DNA of 8,667 nucleotides, from NCBI GenBank assembly GCA_023426765.1, contig JAEZBW010000091.1:1-8667 (forward strand). Reading direction: 5' to 3'. The stretch's first letter is position 1. Each line of letters opens with the position of its first letter. The translations under genes and the position numbers were made by a program. Shown one piece after another: positions 1 through 7,217 of the stretch. The notes beneath the pieces were generated by a model, which was given only the letters and a program-made list of their open reading frames with translations, had not been told where the DNA came from and did no database searches. This DNA comes from Bacillota bacterium. GTDB lineage: Bacteria; Bacillota; Clostridia; DSM-8532.

Positions 1-1555
1 TCGGCCCGGGATAAAGAATATAGTCAAAGGATATGCCTGCATCGGTGATGTTCTCCTGGAAGTGGTATGGAACATAATGACTGTCCAACAAAGGAACAAG
101 CTCCAGATCATGGGTTGCTGCCATACAAAGACAGCCTTCCCGGGACAGGAGCGAGAGTACCTCCGAAGATGCCGCAATCCGCTCTACCGTATTGGTTCCG
201 CGCAGAACCTCGTCAATGACGCAAAAAACCTTTGGTTCTCCTTCTGCTGCATCAAGAATGCGTTTCAATGAACGTATCTCTACAATGTAATAGCTTTCTC
301 CCGAACCGATGTCATCCCTTAACGCCATGGATGAAAACAGCCTGAAAAAGCTGCTGTGATATGCCCTGGCCGTACAGGTATGAATGGTTTGCGCAAACAG
401 TACATTGATGGCGCAAACCTTCAGCCAGGTTGACTTTCCTGATGCATTGGAACCGGTTAATAACGCCGGCCTTGTCAGTTCCATGCTGTTTGGAACAGCA
501 TTCTCAATCAATGGATGCCATGCGTCTGTAATGGAGAAGGACTTATGTTCTTCTGTTTCAAACTCCGGGCGGCACCAATCTGTGATGCTTGCACGGAAAG
601 ATGCAACGGAGATGAAACTATCCAGTTTTCCCAAAAGCTCATACATTTCCTGCAGTTCCTTCTGGTGCTGCAGGATTTGGCTCATGGTTTTCCTGAAGAA
701 AATAATCTCCCCAAGAAAAATGGTTTTCAGATATTCGGTGAACGGATCCTGGGAAATGGCCTGCATATACAGGAAATTCTGGACACTGAAGCTGTTCAGT
801 TTTTTATACAGGGCCGAAAGCTTGTTAAAATCGTCCTTCAGAGCTTCGTGCTTTATCTTCGATATTTTTCCGGCGGTAAAAATCATTCTGACCAGGTATT
901 TGACAGGTTCCAAATACATTTGCATACTGCGCACCGTTTTTGCATGAACCACCATATTTGTCAGGATGATTGTAACCAATGCAGTGAAGCCCAGAGACGG
1001 ACTGACTAAAAACAGAAAAGGTGAAGCAACCAGTATCAGAACCAATGCCACATAGGGGACGATGCTTGTAGATACCGTTCCGGGGGTTGCGTACAGCCAG
1101 TCCCCAAGGCGGATATCCTGGCTGAAGCCTAAACCTGATAAATAATATTGCAGGGACAGACGAATATTTTCATCTTTTTGAAACAGTGAAATCAGCTGTT
1201 CTCTTTGATTTAACTGCTCCCGATCGAAAACAGGCAGCCTGAGAAGGGAATACAGCACTTCCTCCCCCACCGTGCTTCTTGTATAGTTCAGCCGCTTAAA
1301 TACCGAATCCATATTCAGGTCATCCCAGGTGATATCGTCAATAAAGTAAGGATGACTTGCTTTTCTGGCCAAAAGAGTGGATTTCCGGTTGTCCGCCATA
1401 AAAACCCTGTCTTTACCAGGCTCAGTACTGCCCCAAAGCTGCTTCAGATAGCGCATCATCCGTTTTTTTCTGACATTTCTCTGCATGACAATACTTATGA
1501 TGATAATGATGATAACAACCAGTATTGTCAGCAGCACAAAAGTAGTCTGGCTCAA
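1..1555 (-). CDS. Membrane-anchored MutS-like ATPase (MutS domain V family), C-terminus cut by window edge
   Basis: 518 codons are visible by translating the minus strand; the 3' end lies beyond position 1. The start is TTG at 1555, nine bases after AAGGAG (1565-1570); the next in-frame ATG (residue 24) would delete the first hydrophobic segment. Order of parts: an N-terminal membrane helix (about 5-24), a MutS core/lever-like region with the family-like stretch YTRSTVGEEVLYSLL (91-105), two closely spaced hydrophobic segments (about 165-203), a helical clamp-like region (about 205-330), then the ATPase. Walker A is GSNASGKST (368-376), an ExR helix follows (VEIRSLKRIL), Walker B is VIDE (446-449) followed by VLRGTNTVERIAAS, and the switch histidine is H482 in ATHD. 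The visible end, FDYILYPGP, is the usual lead-in to the last 40-70 residues. The mismatch-recognition domain I of true MutS is absent, as is the Smr domain of MutS2 in what can be seen. It is the last visible gene of the MoxR operon, 44 nt after DUF58. The ATPase family is sure; a DNA-repair role is not implied. Confidence 0.9.
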   Translation of the reverse strand, partial: MSQTTFVLLTILVVIIIIIISIVMQRNVRKKRMMRYLKQLWGSTEPGKDRVFMADNRKSTLLARKASHPYFIDDITWDDLNMDSVFKRLNYTRSTVGEEVLYSLLRLPVFDREQLNQREQLISLFQKDENIRLSLQYYLSGLGFSQDIRLGDWLYATPGTVSTSIVPYVALVLILVASPFLFLVSPSLGFTALVTIILTNMVVHAKTVRSMQMYLEPVKYLVRMIFTAGKISKIKHEALKDDFNKLSALYKKLNSFSVQNFLYMQAISQDPFTEYLKTIFLGEIIFFRKTMSQILQHQKELQEMYELLGKLDSFISVASFRASITDWCRPEFETEEHKSFSITDAWHPLIENAVPNSMELTRPALLTGSNASGKSTWLKVCAINVLFAQTIHTCTARAYHSSFFRLFSSMALRDDIGSGESYYIVEIRSLKRILDAAEGEPKVFCVIDEVLRGTNTVERIAASSEVLSLLSREGCLCMAATHDLELVPLLDSHYVPYHFQENITDAGISFDYILYPGP

Positions 1556-1564
1556 ATGGATACA

Positions 1565-1570
1565 CTCCTT
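1565..1570 (-). promoter_or_regulatory. Ribosome binding site that fixes the TTG start of the MutS-like gene
   Basis: AAGGAG on the minus strand, with nine bases to the TTG at 1555. No ATG or GTG in frame lies nearby, and the reading frame from TTG gives a coherent N-terminal membrane helix, so this site decides the start. Confidence 0.75.
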
Positions 1571-1599
1571 CTCAGTAAACAAGGTAATCGAAGTTTTGC

Positions 1600-2907
1600 T
1601 TAAGTTTGGGCGGCTTTTAGCGAGATGTAGCGGTTCACCGCATCCAGTGTAAATTCCTCCGGATTGGATTCCATTGCGGGAACTCCCGACATTTCCAGAA
1701 TGGAAAAGGTTCGCTTTCTGTCGTCCAGCAGCTTTAATGCAGCGCTTTTTGCGAAAGCATCTTCATTTTGTATTACCCTTTTTTCTGCCTCTGACGCCAG
1801 AATCGGGTTTTTTATGCTTAGAACCACCAGTTTGTGCCGCGGCGCGTAGTTCCGCCAGGCCGAGGTGATTTCCCGCGCATGCTCGAAGTTGTATGGATCG
1901 GTGAACAGCAGAATCAGGCTTCTGCGGTTCTGAACCCTTTGCAGGGTGGAAAAAGCTTTTTCATAATCGGCGGAGGTTTCACTGTTTTCAAGATTATACA
2001 GGCTTTCGGCCAGCCTTTGGAAATGAACCGTACCCTTGGCGGGTTTAACCATTCTTCGGATGTCACTGTCAAAAGCCAGCAGGCCGATGTTGTCCCCATG
2101 GTTCATGGCGGTCTCGGCAACAATGAAAGCCGCATTCACCGCGTAATCCAGCCGTGTGATTTCCTGGATTTCTTCGTTCATAACCCGGTTTGTATCCATC
2201 AGAATATAAACATACTGGTTCCTTTCAGGCTCATACCGGTTTACATACAGCTGCCCTTCACGGGCGGTCACCGTCCAGTTGATGTGCCTGTAATCATCCC
2301 CGTCGCTGTATTCCCGGATGCTTTCGAATTCGGTGCCCACACCCAGCTGACGGACTTTCTGGAACCCGGTTAACAGCCTGCGCTTCTGCACCATCAGCAG
2401 GTGATGATTGCGCATATCCTTCAGGTTCGGAAAAACTTTGATGGTGTCGGACAGCGGAATGGTTTTGGACAGGACGCAAAGCCCCAAAACACCGGTTATT
2501 CGCAGATGCAGGTCGGGAAACCTGTACTCTCCGCGTTTTCGCGGTTTAACTCTGTAGGATACGGTTTTTTGTTCCCGGCCGGCCATTTCAAAGCAGAGCA
2601 CTTCATCCTCGGTACCGAAGCTGTCGGGAATACCGTCACGGGCCTGCGCCTGTATGGGATGTGACACAGGGTTCTCTATGATTAGGTCAACTCGGTTCCA
2701 CACCGAAAGAGAGAGCTTTTGATCCATCACCCTTTTAATCTCAAAGCTTTCAGGGGAAGGTGTCAGGGAATAGTCCACAGCCAGCAGGATGAAGAGCAGC
2801 GCATTATACCCCAGAAGGGCATAAGGGCCTACTCCCGGCACCAGTGACAAAGCTGCCGGAAGGATTCCCAACAGGATTAAGATGATAAATCGTTTGCTAA
2901 CAAACAT
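1600..2907 (-). CDS. DUF58 domain protein (vWA-like), membrane anchored, MoxR partner
   Basis: A 435-residue protein if started at ATG 2907. A hydrophobic N-terminus (about 5-45, probably two membrane helices) precedes a beta-rich region (50-160) of the type seen before DUF58 domains. The DUF58 hallmark follows: FESIREY then SDGDDYRHINW (201-211). After it comes a vWA-like fold, with strand YVYILMDTN (232-240), LLAFDSD (276-282) and LILLFTD (331-337). The usual MIDAS DxSxS reads D238-T-N-R-V, so the metal site looks degenerate. The protein lies directly after the MoxR ATPase, its standard partner; such pairs are thought to act together in assembly or activation of other proteins, in this case probably at the membrane. 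An in-frame GTG at 2937 with GGAG in front would add ten residues, but that start lies inside the inverted repeat 2928-2975, so I prefer the ATG, although its own ribosome site (TTGGAA) is weak. Family assignment is firm; cellular role unknown. Confidence 0.93.
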   Translation of the reverse strand: MFVSKRFIILILLGILPAALSLVPGVGPYALLGYNALLFILLAVDYSLTPSPESFEIKRVMDQKLSLSVWNRVDLIIENPVSHPIQAQARDGIPDSFGTEDEVLCFEMAGREQKTVSYRVKPRKRGEYRFPDLHLRITGVLGLCVLSKTIPLSDTIKVFPNLKDMRNHHLLMVQKRRLLTGFQKVRQLGVGTEFESIREYSDGDDYRHINWTVTAREGQLYVNRYEPERNQYVYILMDTNRVMNEEIQEITRLDYAVNAAFIVAETAMNHGDNIGLLAFDSDIRRMVKPAKGTVHFQRLAESLYNLENSETSADYEKAFSTLQRVQNRRSLILLFTDPYNFEHAREITSAWRNYAPRHKLVVLSIKNPILASEAEKRVIQNEDAFAKSAALKLLDDRKRTFSILEMSGVPAMESNPEEFTLDAVNRYISLKAAQT

Positions 2908-2927
2908 AAAAATTCCAATCAAGGTAA

Positions 2928-2975
2928 GGGGACACACCGCTGCTCCGCGGGTCGAGTTCTTTGCGGAATGTCCCC
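2928..2975. repeat. Imperfect inverted repeat (GGGGACA...TGTCCCC) inside the operon
   Basis: The 13-bp arms GGGGACACACCGC (2928-2940) and GCGGAATGTCCCC (2963-2975) are complementary at 11 of 13 positions, with a 22-nt loop that contains the palindrome CCGCGG. It fills much of the only wide gap of the operon (MoxR stop 3022 to DUF58 ATG 2907). It has no U tract on the minus strand, so it is not a standard terminator. The GGGGACA end motif is the same as in the tandem units at 8544-8667. The likely nature is a dispersed REP-like or MITE-like repeat; effects on DUF58 translation or mRNA stability are inference. Confidence 0.65.
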
Positions 2976-3021
2976 CGCACTCGCTTTCACTTCATCTCTT
3001 CGGACTAAGGTTAACTTTATT

Positions 3022-3978
3022 TTATCTTGGAACCTCAACGGTTTTTACAATGCCGTCCAGGATGTCGTCCACCGATACATTGTCCAGCTGGGCTTCGGGG
3101 CGGATGATAACCCTGTGGCGCAGCACCGGGTGAATGACCTCGACCACATCCTCCGGAATTACGTAATTCCTTCCCGAGAATGCCGCCAGCGTCTTTGCAC
3201 ATTGCATCAGCGCAATGGAGGCGCGGGAGCTGGCACCTAAAAGCACTGCCGGTGAATTCCTTGTGGCAAATACAATGGCGGTGATATAGCGGATGATCCC
3301 TTCCGATACGATTATCTTACTTAAAATTTCGCGGATTTGCTGCCACTCGGAAGGGTTGACCACTGCTGTAACCTGCTCGGGGCTAAGGGCACCGCCGTTC
3401 TCATTCACTTTCACCAGCAGGGCTTCTTCCATTTCAGGCGGCAGATGCCCGATCACAAGCTTCATTAAGAACCGATCCAGCTGGGCTTCAGGCAGCGGGT
3501 AGGTTCCCTCAAACTCCAGCGGATTCATCGTTGCCAGAACCATAAACGGTTTTGACAGCTCATAGGTTTCACCATCTATCGTCACGCTTGCCTCTTCCAT
3601 ACATTCCAAAAGGGCTGACTGGGTTTTCGGGGTTGCCCGGTTAATTTCATCCGCCAGAAGAATGTTGGTGAAAACAGGCCCTTTTTTCATGTAGAAAGCA
3701 CCGTTTTTAACATCAAAAACCTTCGTGCCGGTAATGTCGGAAGGCATCAGATCCGGTGTGAACTGAATCCGTGAAAACCCGGCATCCAGGGTTTTCGCCA
3801 AAGTCCTCGCCGTCAGGGTTTTCCCCAGCCCCGGCACACCCTCCATCAGAATGTGTCCTCCGGTAAACAGCGCTGCGGCCAGATGCTCCAAAAACTGTTC
3901 CTGTCCGACAATGACCTTTTTCAACTGTTCCATCAACAGGTTGTATTTGGTTTGAACAAACTCCAGGTTGATTTCCAT
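3022..3978 (-). CDS. MoxR-family AAA+ ATPase
   Basis: 318 residues, the usual size for the family. Walker A is GVPGLGKT (47-54), Walker B is ILLADE (106-111) followed by INRATPKTQSALLECMEE, sensor 1 is LATMNP (N152), the arginine-finger region is PEAQLDRF (R169), and sensor 2 is GASSRAS (R252). All catalytic residues are present, so it should hydrolyse ATP as a ring-shaped cytosolic motor. MoxR proteins act with vWA/DUF58 partners in maturing or remodelling protein complexes; the partner here is the next gene. The ATG at 3978 is preceded by GAAAGGAA about nine bases upstream. A 62-nt gap with a hairpin separates it from the DUF4350 gene. The substrate cannot be read from the sequence. Confidence 0.96.
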   Translation of the reverse strand: MEINLEFVQTKYNLLMEQLKKVIVGQEQFLEHLAAALFTGGHILMEGVPGLGKTLTARTLAKTLDAGFSRIQFTPDLMPSDITGTKVFDVKNGAFYMKKGPVFTNILLADEINRATPKTQSALLECMEEASVTIDGETYELSKPFMVLATMNPLEFEGTYPLPEAQLDRFLMKLVIGHLPPEMEEALLVKVNENGGALSPEQVTAVVNPSEWQQIREILSKIIVSEGIIRYITAIVFATRNSPAVLLGASSRASIALMQCAKTLAAFSGRNYVIPEDVVEVIHPVLRHRVIIRPEAQLDNVSVDDILDGIVKTVEVPR

Positions 3979-4018
3979 ATTCTTTCATTCCTTTCAGGGG
4001 ATTCTGGCTATTTGATTC

Positions 4019-4043
4019 TGATTCCCAGGCTTTTCGGGAATCA
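4019..4043 (-). other. Intercistronic hairpin overlapping the DUF4350 stop codon
   Basis: The 8-bp perfect arms TGATTCCC (4019-4026) and GGGAATCA (4036-4043) enclose a 9-nt loop. On the mRNA the TGA stop of the DUF4350 gene (4043-4041) is the first three bases of the stem. No U tract follows, so it is more likely an mRNA stability or processing element, or chance, than a terminator. Confidence 0.45.
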
Positions 4044-5096
4044 TCGTGATGAACCCTTTCGTTTTTTCCATAAAGCCCGGTCATGGCCATAGGCCAGGCC
4101 TTTCGTTCCGCTTAGATCCGCTTCCAGCTTTTCCAGCTGCCGCACCAATAACAGCATTTCCTTTTTGCTTTTTTGGTTTTCTTCAATATACCGGCTGCAT
4201 TGGGACAGGATTCGGTTGGCTTTCTCGGACACCGGCCCCGGTGTTGACAGAATACGGTTGTATTTCTGCATGAAATAGCCGTAATAGTTCGAAAGCGCCA
4301 GCGGGTATGCCTTCATGCGCAGATACAGCCCCGAAAGCGCCCTTTGAACCTCGTTCTCGGGCCGTTTCAGCAGCTCCCTTTCGTTTCTGACCCTCCCAAA
4401 AGGCTTCCAGCCGCGGATAACCGTCAGCACAAGGGCAAGCAGGAGCTGAATGGCTATCAGCTGGCCCAGGGTGCCCATCAAATCCCATAAATCCGGGGCG
4501 GGCTTTTGCAGAAACTGATAGTATTCATTGAATACAACCCTTGTGTTTCCCGCATCTTCAAGGGCTTGAATAAAAGCAACCGCCGCATCCGAATCCTTCA
4601 GTTGTCCGTTTAGAAAAGTATCGGCGCGATCCATGACGCAAATCCGGCCTTTATCGAGTGTATACCAGGTGATTGTAATGGTTCCGATATTCTTGACTTC
4701 ATGCTGCTTTTTTTGTTCGGAGATGGTATTGAATATCCACAATTCCTGGATGGTTTCGGGATCGGGCATCAGAACCATCGTGTTCCCAAGATCCAACCAT
4801 GCTGATAAATACTGCTGCTCGTCGGGTTCGTTGAAAAGCATGTCATCCGGCCGGTAGATCACCATTACTGGCGTGTCTTGAACAAATTTGGCCGGATAAT
4901 GGTTGCGCCGCACCTGAAAGCCCATCTCCCGGGCCAGCAGATACAACGCCTTTATCCCGGACGGGGTCGCGTTGTACGAGCTGTATTCGGGATACTCCTT
5001 CTGATACACGGTGACCGAATATAGAATGAAACCGGCCGTTGTCAGCAGAAGCGTTATCACTATGAAGTTAATCCAGTTTCTTAGTTTCTTTTTCAT
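4041..5096 (-). CDS. DUF4350 domain membrane protein
   Basis: 351 residues from ATG 5096, which has AAAGG five bases upstream; ATG 5111 would add MKKAR but has AGGA immediately against it. There is a basic N-terminus, then membrane helix 1 (about 9-30). The extracytoplasmic DUF4350 domain follows, with the recognisable lead SSYNATPSGIKALYLLARE (39-57), then a strand (PVMVIYRP) and the long-loop region to about 205. Membrane helix 2 lies at about 209-228, followed by GWKPFGR and a charged, helical cytosolic tail of about 115 residues with Lys/Glu-rich heptad-like stretches. The start overlaps the DUF4129 gene by 29 nt, so translation is probably coupled. DUF4350 proteins are regular members of MoxR-DUF58-DUF4129 neighbourhoods; no enzymatic activity is known to me and no catalytic motif is visible. 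A role as an envelope-facing sensor or substrate component is only inference. Confidence 0.88.
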   Translation of the reverse strand: MKKKLRNWINFIVITLLLTTAGFILYSVTVYQKEYPEYSSYNATPSGIKALYLLAREMGFQVRRNHYPAKFVQDTPVMVIYRPDDMLFNEPDEQQYLSAWLDLGNTMVLMPDPETIQELWIFNTISEQKKQHEVKNIGTITITWYTLDKGRICVMDRADTFLNGQLKDSDAAVAFIQALEDAGNTRVVFNEYYQFLQKPAPDLWDLMGTLGQLIAIQLLLALVLTVIRGWKPFGRVRNERELLKRPENEVQRALSGLYLRMKAYPLALSNYYGYFMQKYNRILSTPGPVSEKANRILSQCSRYIEENQKSKKEMLLLVRQLEKLEADLSGTKGLAYGHDRALWKKRKGSSR

Positions 5097-5751
5097 CCTT
5101 GCCTTTTTCATTCCTGTAAAATTGAAGCCATGTGTTCATGCAGTCTGCATCGATTGTTCTGTTGCCGTAGCAGCAGGCGTTGAAGACAGCCGTAAGCTCT
5201 TTCATCGGGGCTGTCAGCTGCGGGCTGCTGCTTGCAATTTCACGCAGATAAATGCGGTTGGTTTTCCACTTTTCAACTTTAATGATTTTCCGCTGATGAA
5301 ATTCCAGTAAAACCGCTACGAAAAGATATCGCAGCGCTTCGGTGAACAGCCCCTGCTGTATCAGGCTTTCCATCTTCTCCAGGGCGAGATCGGGGTTTTC
5401 CAGATACTCATGCACCTTTGGAACTTTGGTTTTTCTGGACTTTCCGGGCAGATAAATGCGCCGGACTATCAGGCGGATGAGCACGAAAAGAAGTACGGCT
5501 GCAAGTACGATCAGAACAATTTTCAGGATGGTTTCCAAACTTTGATTCAGCTGCCCGGGATTGTATCGGAAATTCCTTTGGGGCAGCCTGCCTTTAAAAA
5601 GCCCCTGAATCCACTCTAAGATGCTTTCCCATATCTGTTTAATCATATCTGCGAAAGGATTCTTATTCCCGGTCTGTTGAAATTCCTTCCTGTTCAGAAT
5701 TTCTTCGACTTTTTTCTGAATTTCCCGTTCGCTCGTTTCATTCAACAGCAT
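5068..5751 (-). CDS. DUF4129 domain membrane protein
   Basis: 227 residues; ATG 5751 has a perfect GGAGG (5758-5762) six bases upstream, inside the previous gene. A polar N-terminal part (1-75, probably outside the membrane) is followed by one strong membrane helix (about 77-98), a basic linker (GKSRKTK) and a C-terminal helical DUF4129 domain (about 118-215). The latter has GLFTEALRYLFVAVLLEF (134-151) and FNACCYGNRTIDAD (190-203), the latter corresponding to the family's F-x-x-x-(W/C)-Y-G block. In many bacteria this domain is the C-terminal tail of a transglutaminase-like (TgpA) protein; here it stands alone with no transglutaminase domain. It overlaps the preceding gene by 14 nt and the following one by 29 nt, so the three membrane proteins are probably made in a fixed ratio. 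Molecular function unknown. Confidence 0.88.
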   Translation of the reverse strand: MLLNETSEREIQKKVEEILNRKEFQQTGNKNPFADMIKQIWESILEWIQGLFKGRLPQRNFRYNPGQLNQSLETILKIVLIVLAAVLLFVLIRLIVRRIYLPGKSRKTKVPKVHEYLENPDLALEKMESLIQQGLFTEALRYLFVAVLLEFHQRKIIKVEKWKTNRIYLREIASSSPQLTAPMKELTAVFNACCYGNRTIDADCMNTWLQFYRNEKGKDEKETKKLD

Positions 5752-6775
5752 TCGGCGCCTCCGACATCCATCGTTGCGTCTTGTCCTTTTCTTCCTGCTT
5801 GATCGACCAAAGGACGGTTTCCATGTCCAAACCTTCCCGCCTTACCCTGAGAGTGATGTACAGCGCAGTATAAATACAAATCATCAGGGGCTGCAGCACT
5901 GCGGTGAAGATTTGCGTGACAACCAAACCCAAACGCAGCATCGTCACGTCAACATCACCGGATAGCAGAGTCGCTGAACTAAAAATTGCATTGATGATTC
6001 CGGGGAAAAACCAGATAAATAAATTTCCCACAACATAGGTCAAACTGATCAGCCAAAAGCTGTTTTTCCCAAGGTTACCTCCCCGGCCGATGCTTTCACC
6101 GGCTTTCTTTTGTTCGATACAGATGGCGGGGAAATACATCCAGAACCTTCCGAAGAAAAAGCCCACCGTGACAACTGCAAAAAATATGGCAGCAAGGGCG
6201 ATCAGAACCCCCAGAATGGTCAGCACCACCTGAACCCATGTGACGTTCAGCGAGACGAGGCCAATGGCAGAAAAAGCACCGATAAAGATGGCAGCAACAA
6301 GGGCAATGTATATCACCGTGATGATGCCGTATTGAACGAGACCATACAGAAACCTGCCGCCCACCAGGGACCAGAATTGCCTGAAGCATTCGCTGATGAC
6401 CTCACGGATCGTTCTTTCCCGCTTCATCACCACATCGGAGTATAAAAGCTTGATGATCGAGCCTTCCCATATATTCTGCAGTGTCATCGCATTCAGCCCG
6501 TACAGCGCAAGAACGCCGAAGACCATGGTATACAGCGTTAATATAGAAGAGAAGATGGCGGTAGGATTGGAGGAAATCATGTCGGAGGTCGTATCAAACA
6601 TGTTCAGGTACTGACTGGTAAACATGGGATTGATGATCGTCAATAAAACCTGAATGGGTATGTTAAAGATCAGATTGATGATAAAGATCTTTCGGAAATG
6701 CTTTTTAAACAGTTGGATTCCATAATCCAGCACATCCGTAAAACGGGATTTGTGCAAAGCCCTTAAAGACTCCAT
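5738..6775 (-). CDS. Polytopic membrane protein, resembles GPDPase-type membrane domain (first gene of MoxR operon)
   Basis: 345 residues from ATG 6775, chosen because a perfect GGAGG (6781-6785) stands five bases upstream; the frame is open further up to 6838 but that extension has no ribosome site. Hydrophobic segments lie at about 29-49, 72-97, 138-176, 180-208, 238-262 and 283-308, so about six or seven membrane spans. The N-terminal stretch DVLDYGIQLFKKHFRKIF and the C-terminal LYITLRVRREGLDMET resemble the membrane domain attached to some glycerophosphodiester phosphodiesterases, found also as stand-alone proteins beside DUF4129/MoxR genes. No phosphodiesterase catalytic domain is present. 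It is the first gene after the SigA promoter at 6933-6961, and its 3' end overlaps the DUF4129 gene by 14 nt. It may be the membrane base of the MoxR/DUF58 system, but this is inferred from position only. Alternatives are a general DUF975-like membrane protein. Confidence 0.82.
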   Translation of the reverse strand: MESLRALHKSRFTDVLDYGIQLFKKHFRKIFIINLIFNIPIQVLLTIINPMFTSQYLNMFDTTSDMISSNPTAIFSSILTLYTMVFGVLALYGLNAMTLQNIWEGSIIKLLYSDVVMKRERTIREVISECFRQFWSLVGGRFLYGLVQYGIITVIYIALVAAIFIGAFSAIGLVSLNVTWVQVVLTILGVLIALAAIFFAVVTVGFFFGRFWMYFPAICIEQKKAGESIGRGGNLGKNSFWLISLTYVVGNLFIWFFPGIINAIFSSATLLSGDVDVTMLRLGLVVTQIFTAVLQPLMICIYTALYITLRVRREGLDMETVLWSIKQEEKDKTQRWMSEAPNAVE

Positions 6776-6780
6776 AATAT

Positions 6781-6785
6781 CCTCC
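6781..6785 (-). promoter_or_regulatory. GGAGG ribosome binding site deciding the start at 6775
   Basis: A perfect anti-Shine-Dalgarno match five bases before ATG 6775. It makes the 21-residue N-terminal extension of the longer frame unlikely. Confidence 0.85.
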
Positions 6786-6932
6786 GGTGAATGATGAAAC
6801 GCTTTTAAGACGCATTTATCCGAAAGCTCATGAAACACGCCTGCATCCCTTCATGCTTCCAGAACATCCGTATGAACCGAACCATGCTCCTGATGGATTC
6901 ATGTGAACCACACTGGGAAAAGCGGTATAATT

Positions 6933-6961
6933 ATCATATAATAACCACCGGTTTCTGTCAA
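6933..6961 (-). promoter_or_regulatory. SigA-type promoter of the six-gene operon
   Basis: The -35 TTGACA (6961-6956) is a perfect match, the spacer is 17 bp, and the -10 TATGAT (6938-6933) has one mismatch to consensus. It points to the first operon gene, with an expected start near 6926 and a leader of about 150 nt. It is the best housekeeping promoter I found in the window. Confidence 0.75.
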
Positions 6962-7068
6962 ACCACATCTTCTTCAGAGAAATGCCTCTCAAAGCTTTAA
7001 ACCACTGGTCGGAAGCAGGTTTGTTCTCCCTCTCTGCGTTCCGGATCATTTAAGTCACTCCGGAGAGA

Positions 7069-7121
7069 ATTCTTCGAAACGAAGAATGAGCGGATACGCT
7101 GCTTCTGTTGGCTGTATCCGC
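7069..7121 (-). terminator. Double hairpin, possible terminator of the carboxypeptidase gene
   Basis: On the minus strand the first stem meets 8 bp, GCGGATAC with GTATCCGC (arms 7114-7121 and 7090-7097, 16-nt loop). The second is a perfect 8-bp stem ATTCTTCG/CGAAGAAT with a 3-nt loop (7069-7087). The sequence after the first stem is T-rich (TCATTCTTCGTTTCG) but has no clean U tract. It lies about 100 nt after the stop of the carboxypeptidase gene and upstream of the operon promoter, a sensible place for a terminator. Confidence 0.4.
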
Positions 7122-7217
7122 CCCAATGATTCAATAAGATGATGTAACACTTTTTATTCAGTTTGCGCTTTCAGTATGCAGCAGGATCCGCCTGTACTGC
7201 GGGTAATGAACCTGATG

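Larger units (their letters stand above)
6776..7217. other. 442-bp gap: operon leader, promoter and hairpins, no convincing gene
   Basis: From right to left this holds the 3' flank of the carboxypeptidase gene, two hairpins (7069-7121), the SigA promoter (6933-6961) and a leader of about 150 nt before the first operon gene. The leader contains three GGTTC copies on the minus strand (6874-6878, 6879-6883, 6905-6909), two of them adjacent. A 73-codon minus-strand frame (6828-7049) spans the promoter, lacks a ribosome site and is not called. I see no riboswitch fold that I can name. Confidence 0.6.

Noticed and set aside
384..1009. Two plus-strand frames of 187 and 164 codons
   Set aside because: They lie fully opposite the MutS-like gene, whose frame is supported by Walker A, Walker B and membrane segments; they look like antisense shadows.
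1..1555. True mismatch-repair mutS or mutS2
   Set aside because: The N-terminal mismatch-recognition domain is replaced by a membrane helix, and central hydrophobic segments are not found in either; only the ATPase and core-like regions match.
1834..2373. 179-codon plus-strand frame
   Set aside because: It is antisense to the DUF58 core motif region and has no recognisable domain or ribosome site.
2928..2975. Rho-independent terminator after MoxR
   Set aside because: The stem has mismatches, a long loop and no U tract in the direction of transcription; the operon continues with DUF58 and the MutS-like gene.
6776..6838. Longer start for the polytopic membrane protein (21 extra residues)
   Set aside because: The perfect GGAGG at 6781-6785 lies inside this extension at the right distance from ATG 6775; the upstream ATG has no such site.
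6828..7049. 73-codon minus-strand frame upstream of the first operon gene
   Set aside because: It has no ribosome binding site, spans the strong SigA promoter at 6933-6961 and overlaps the leader; its predicted peptide shows no domain I recognise. A decayed or chance frame is more likely.
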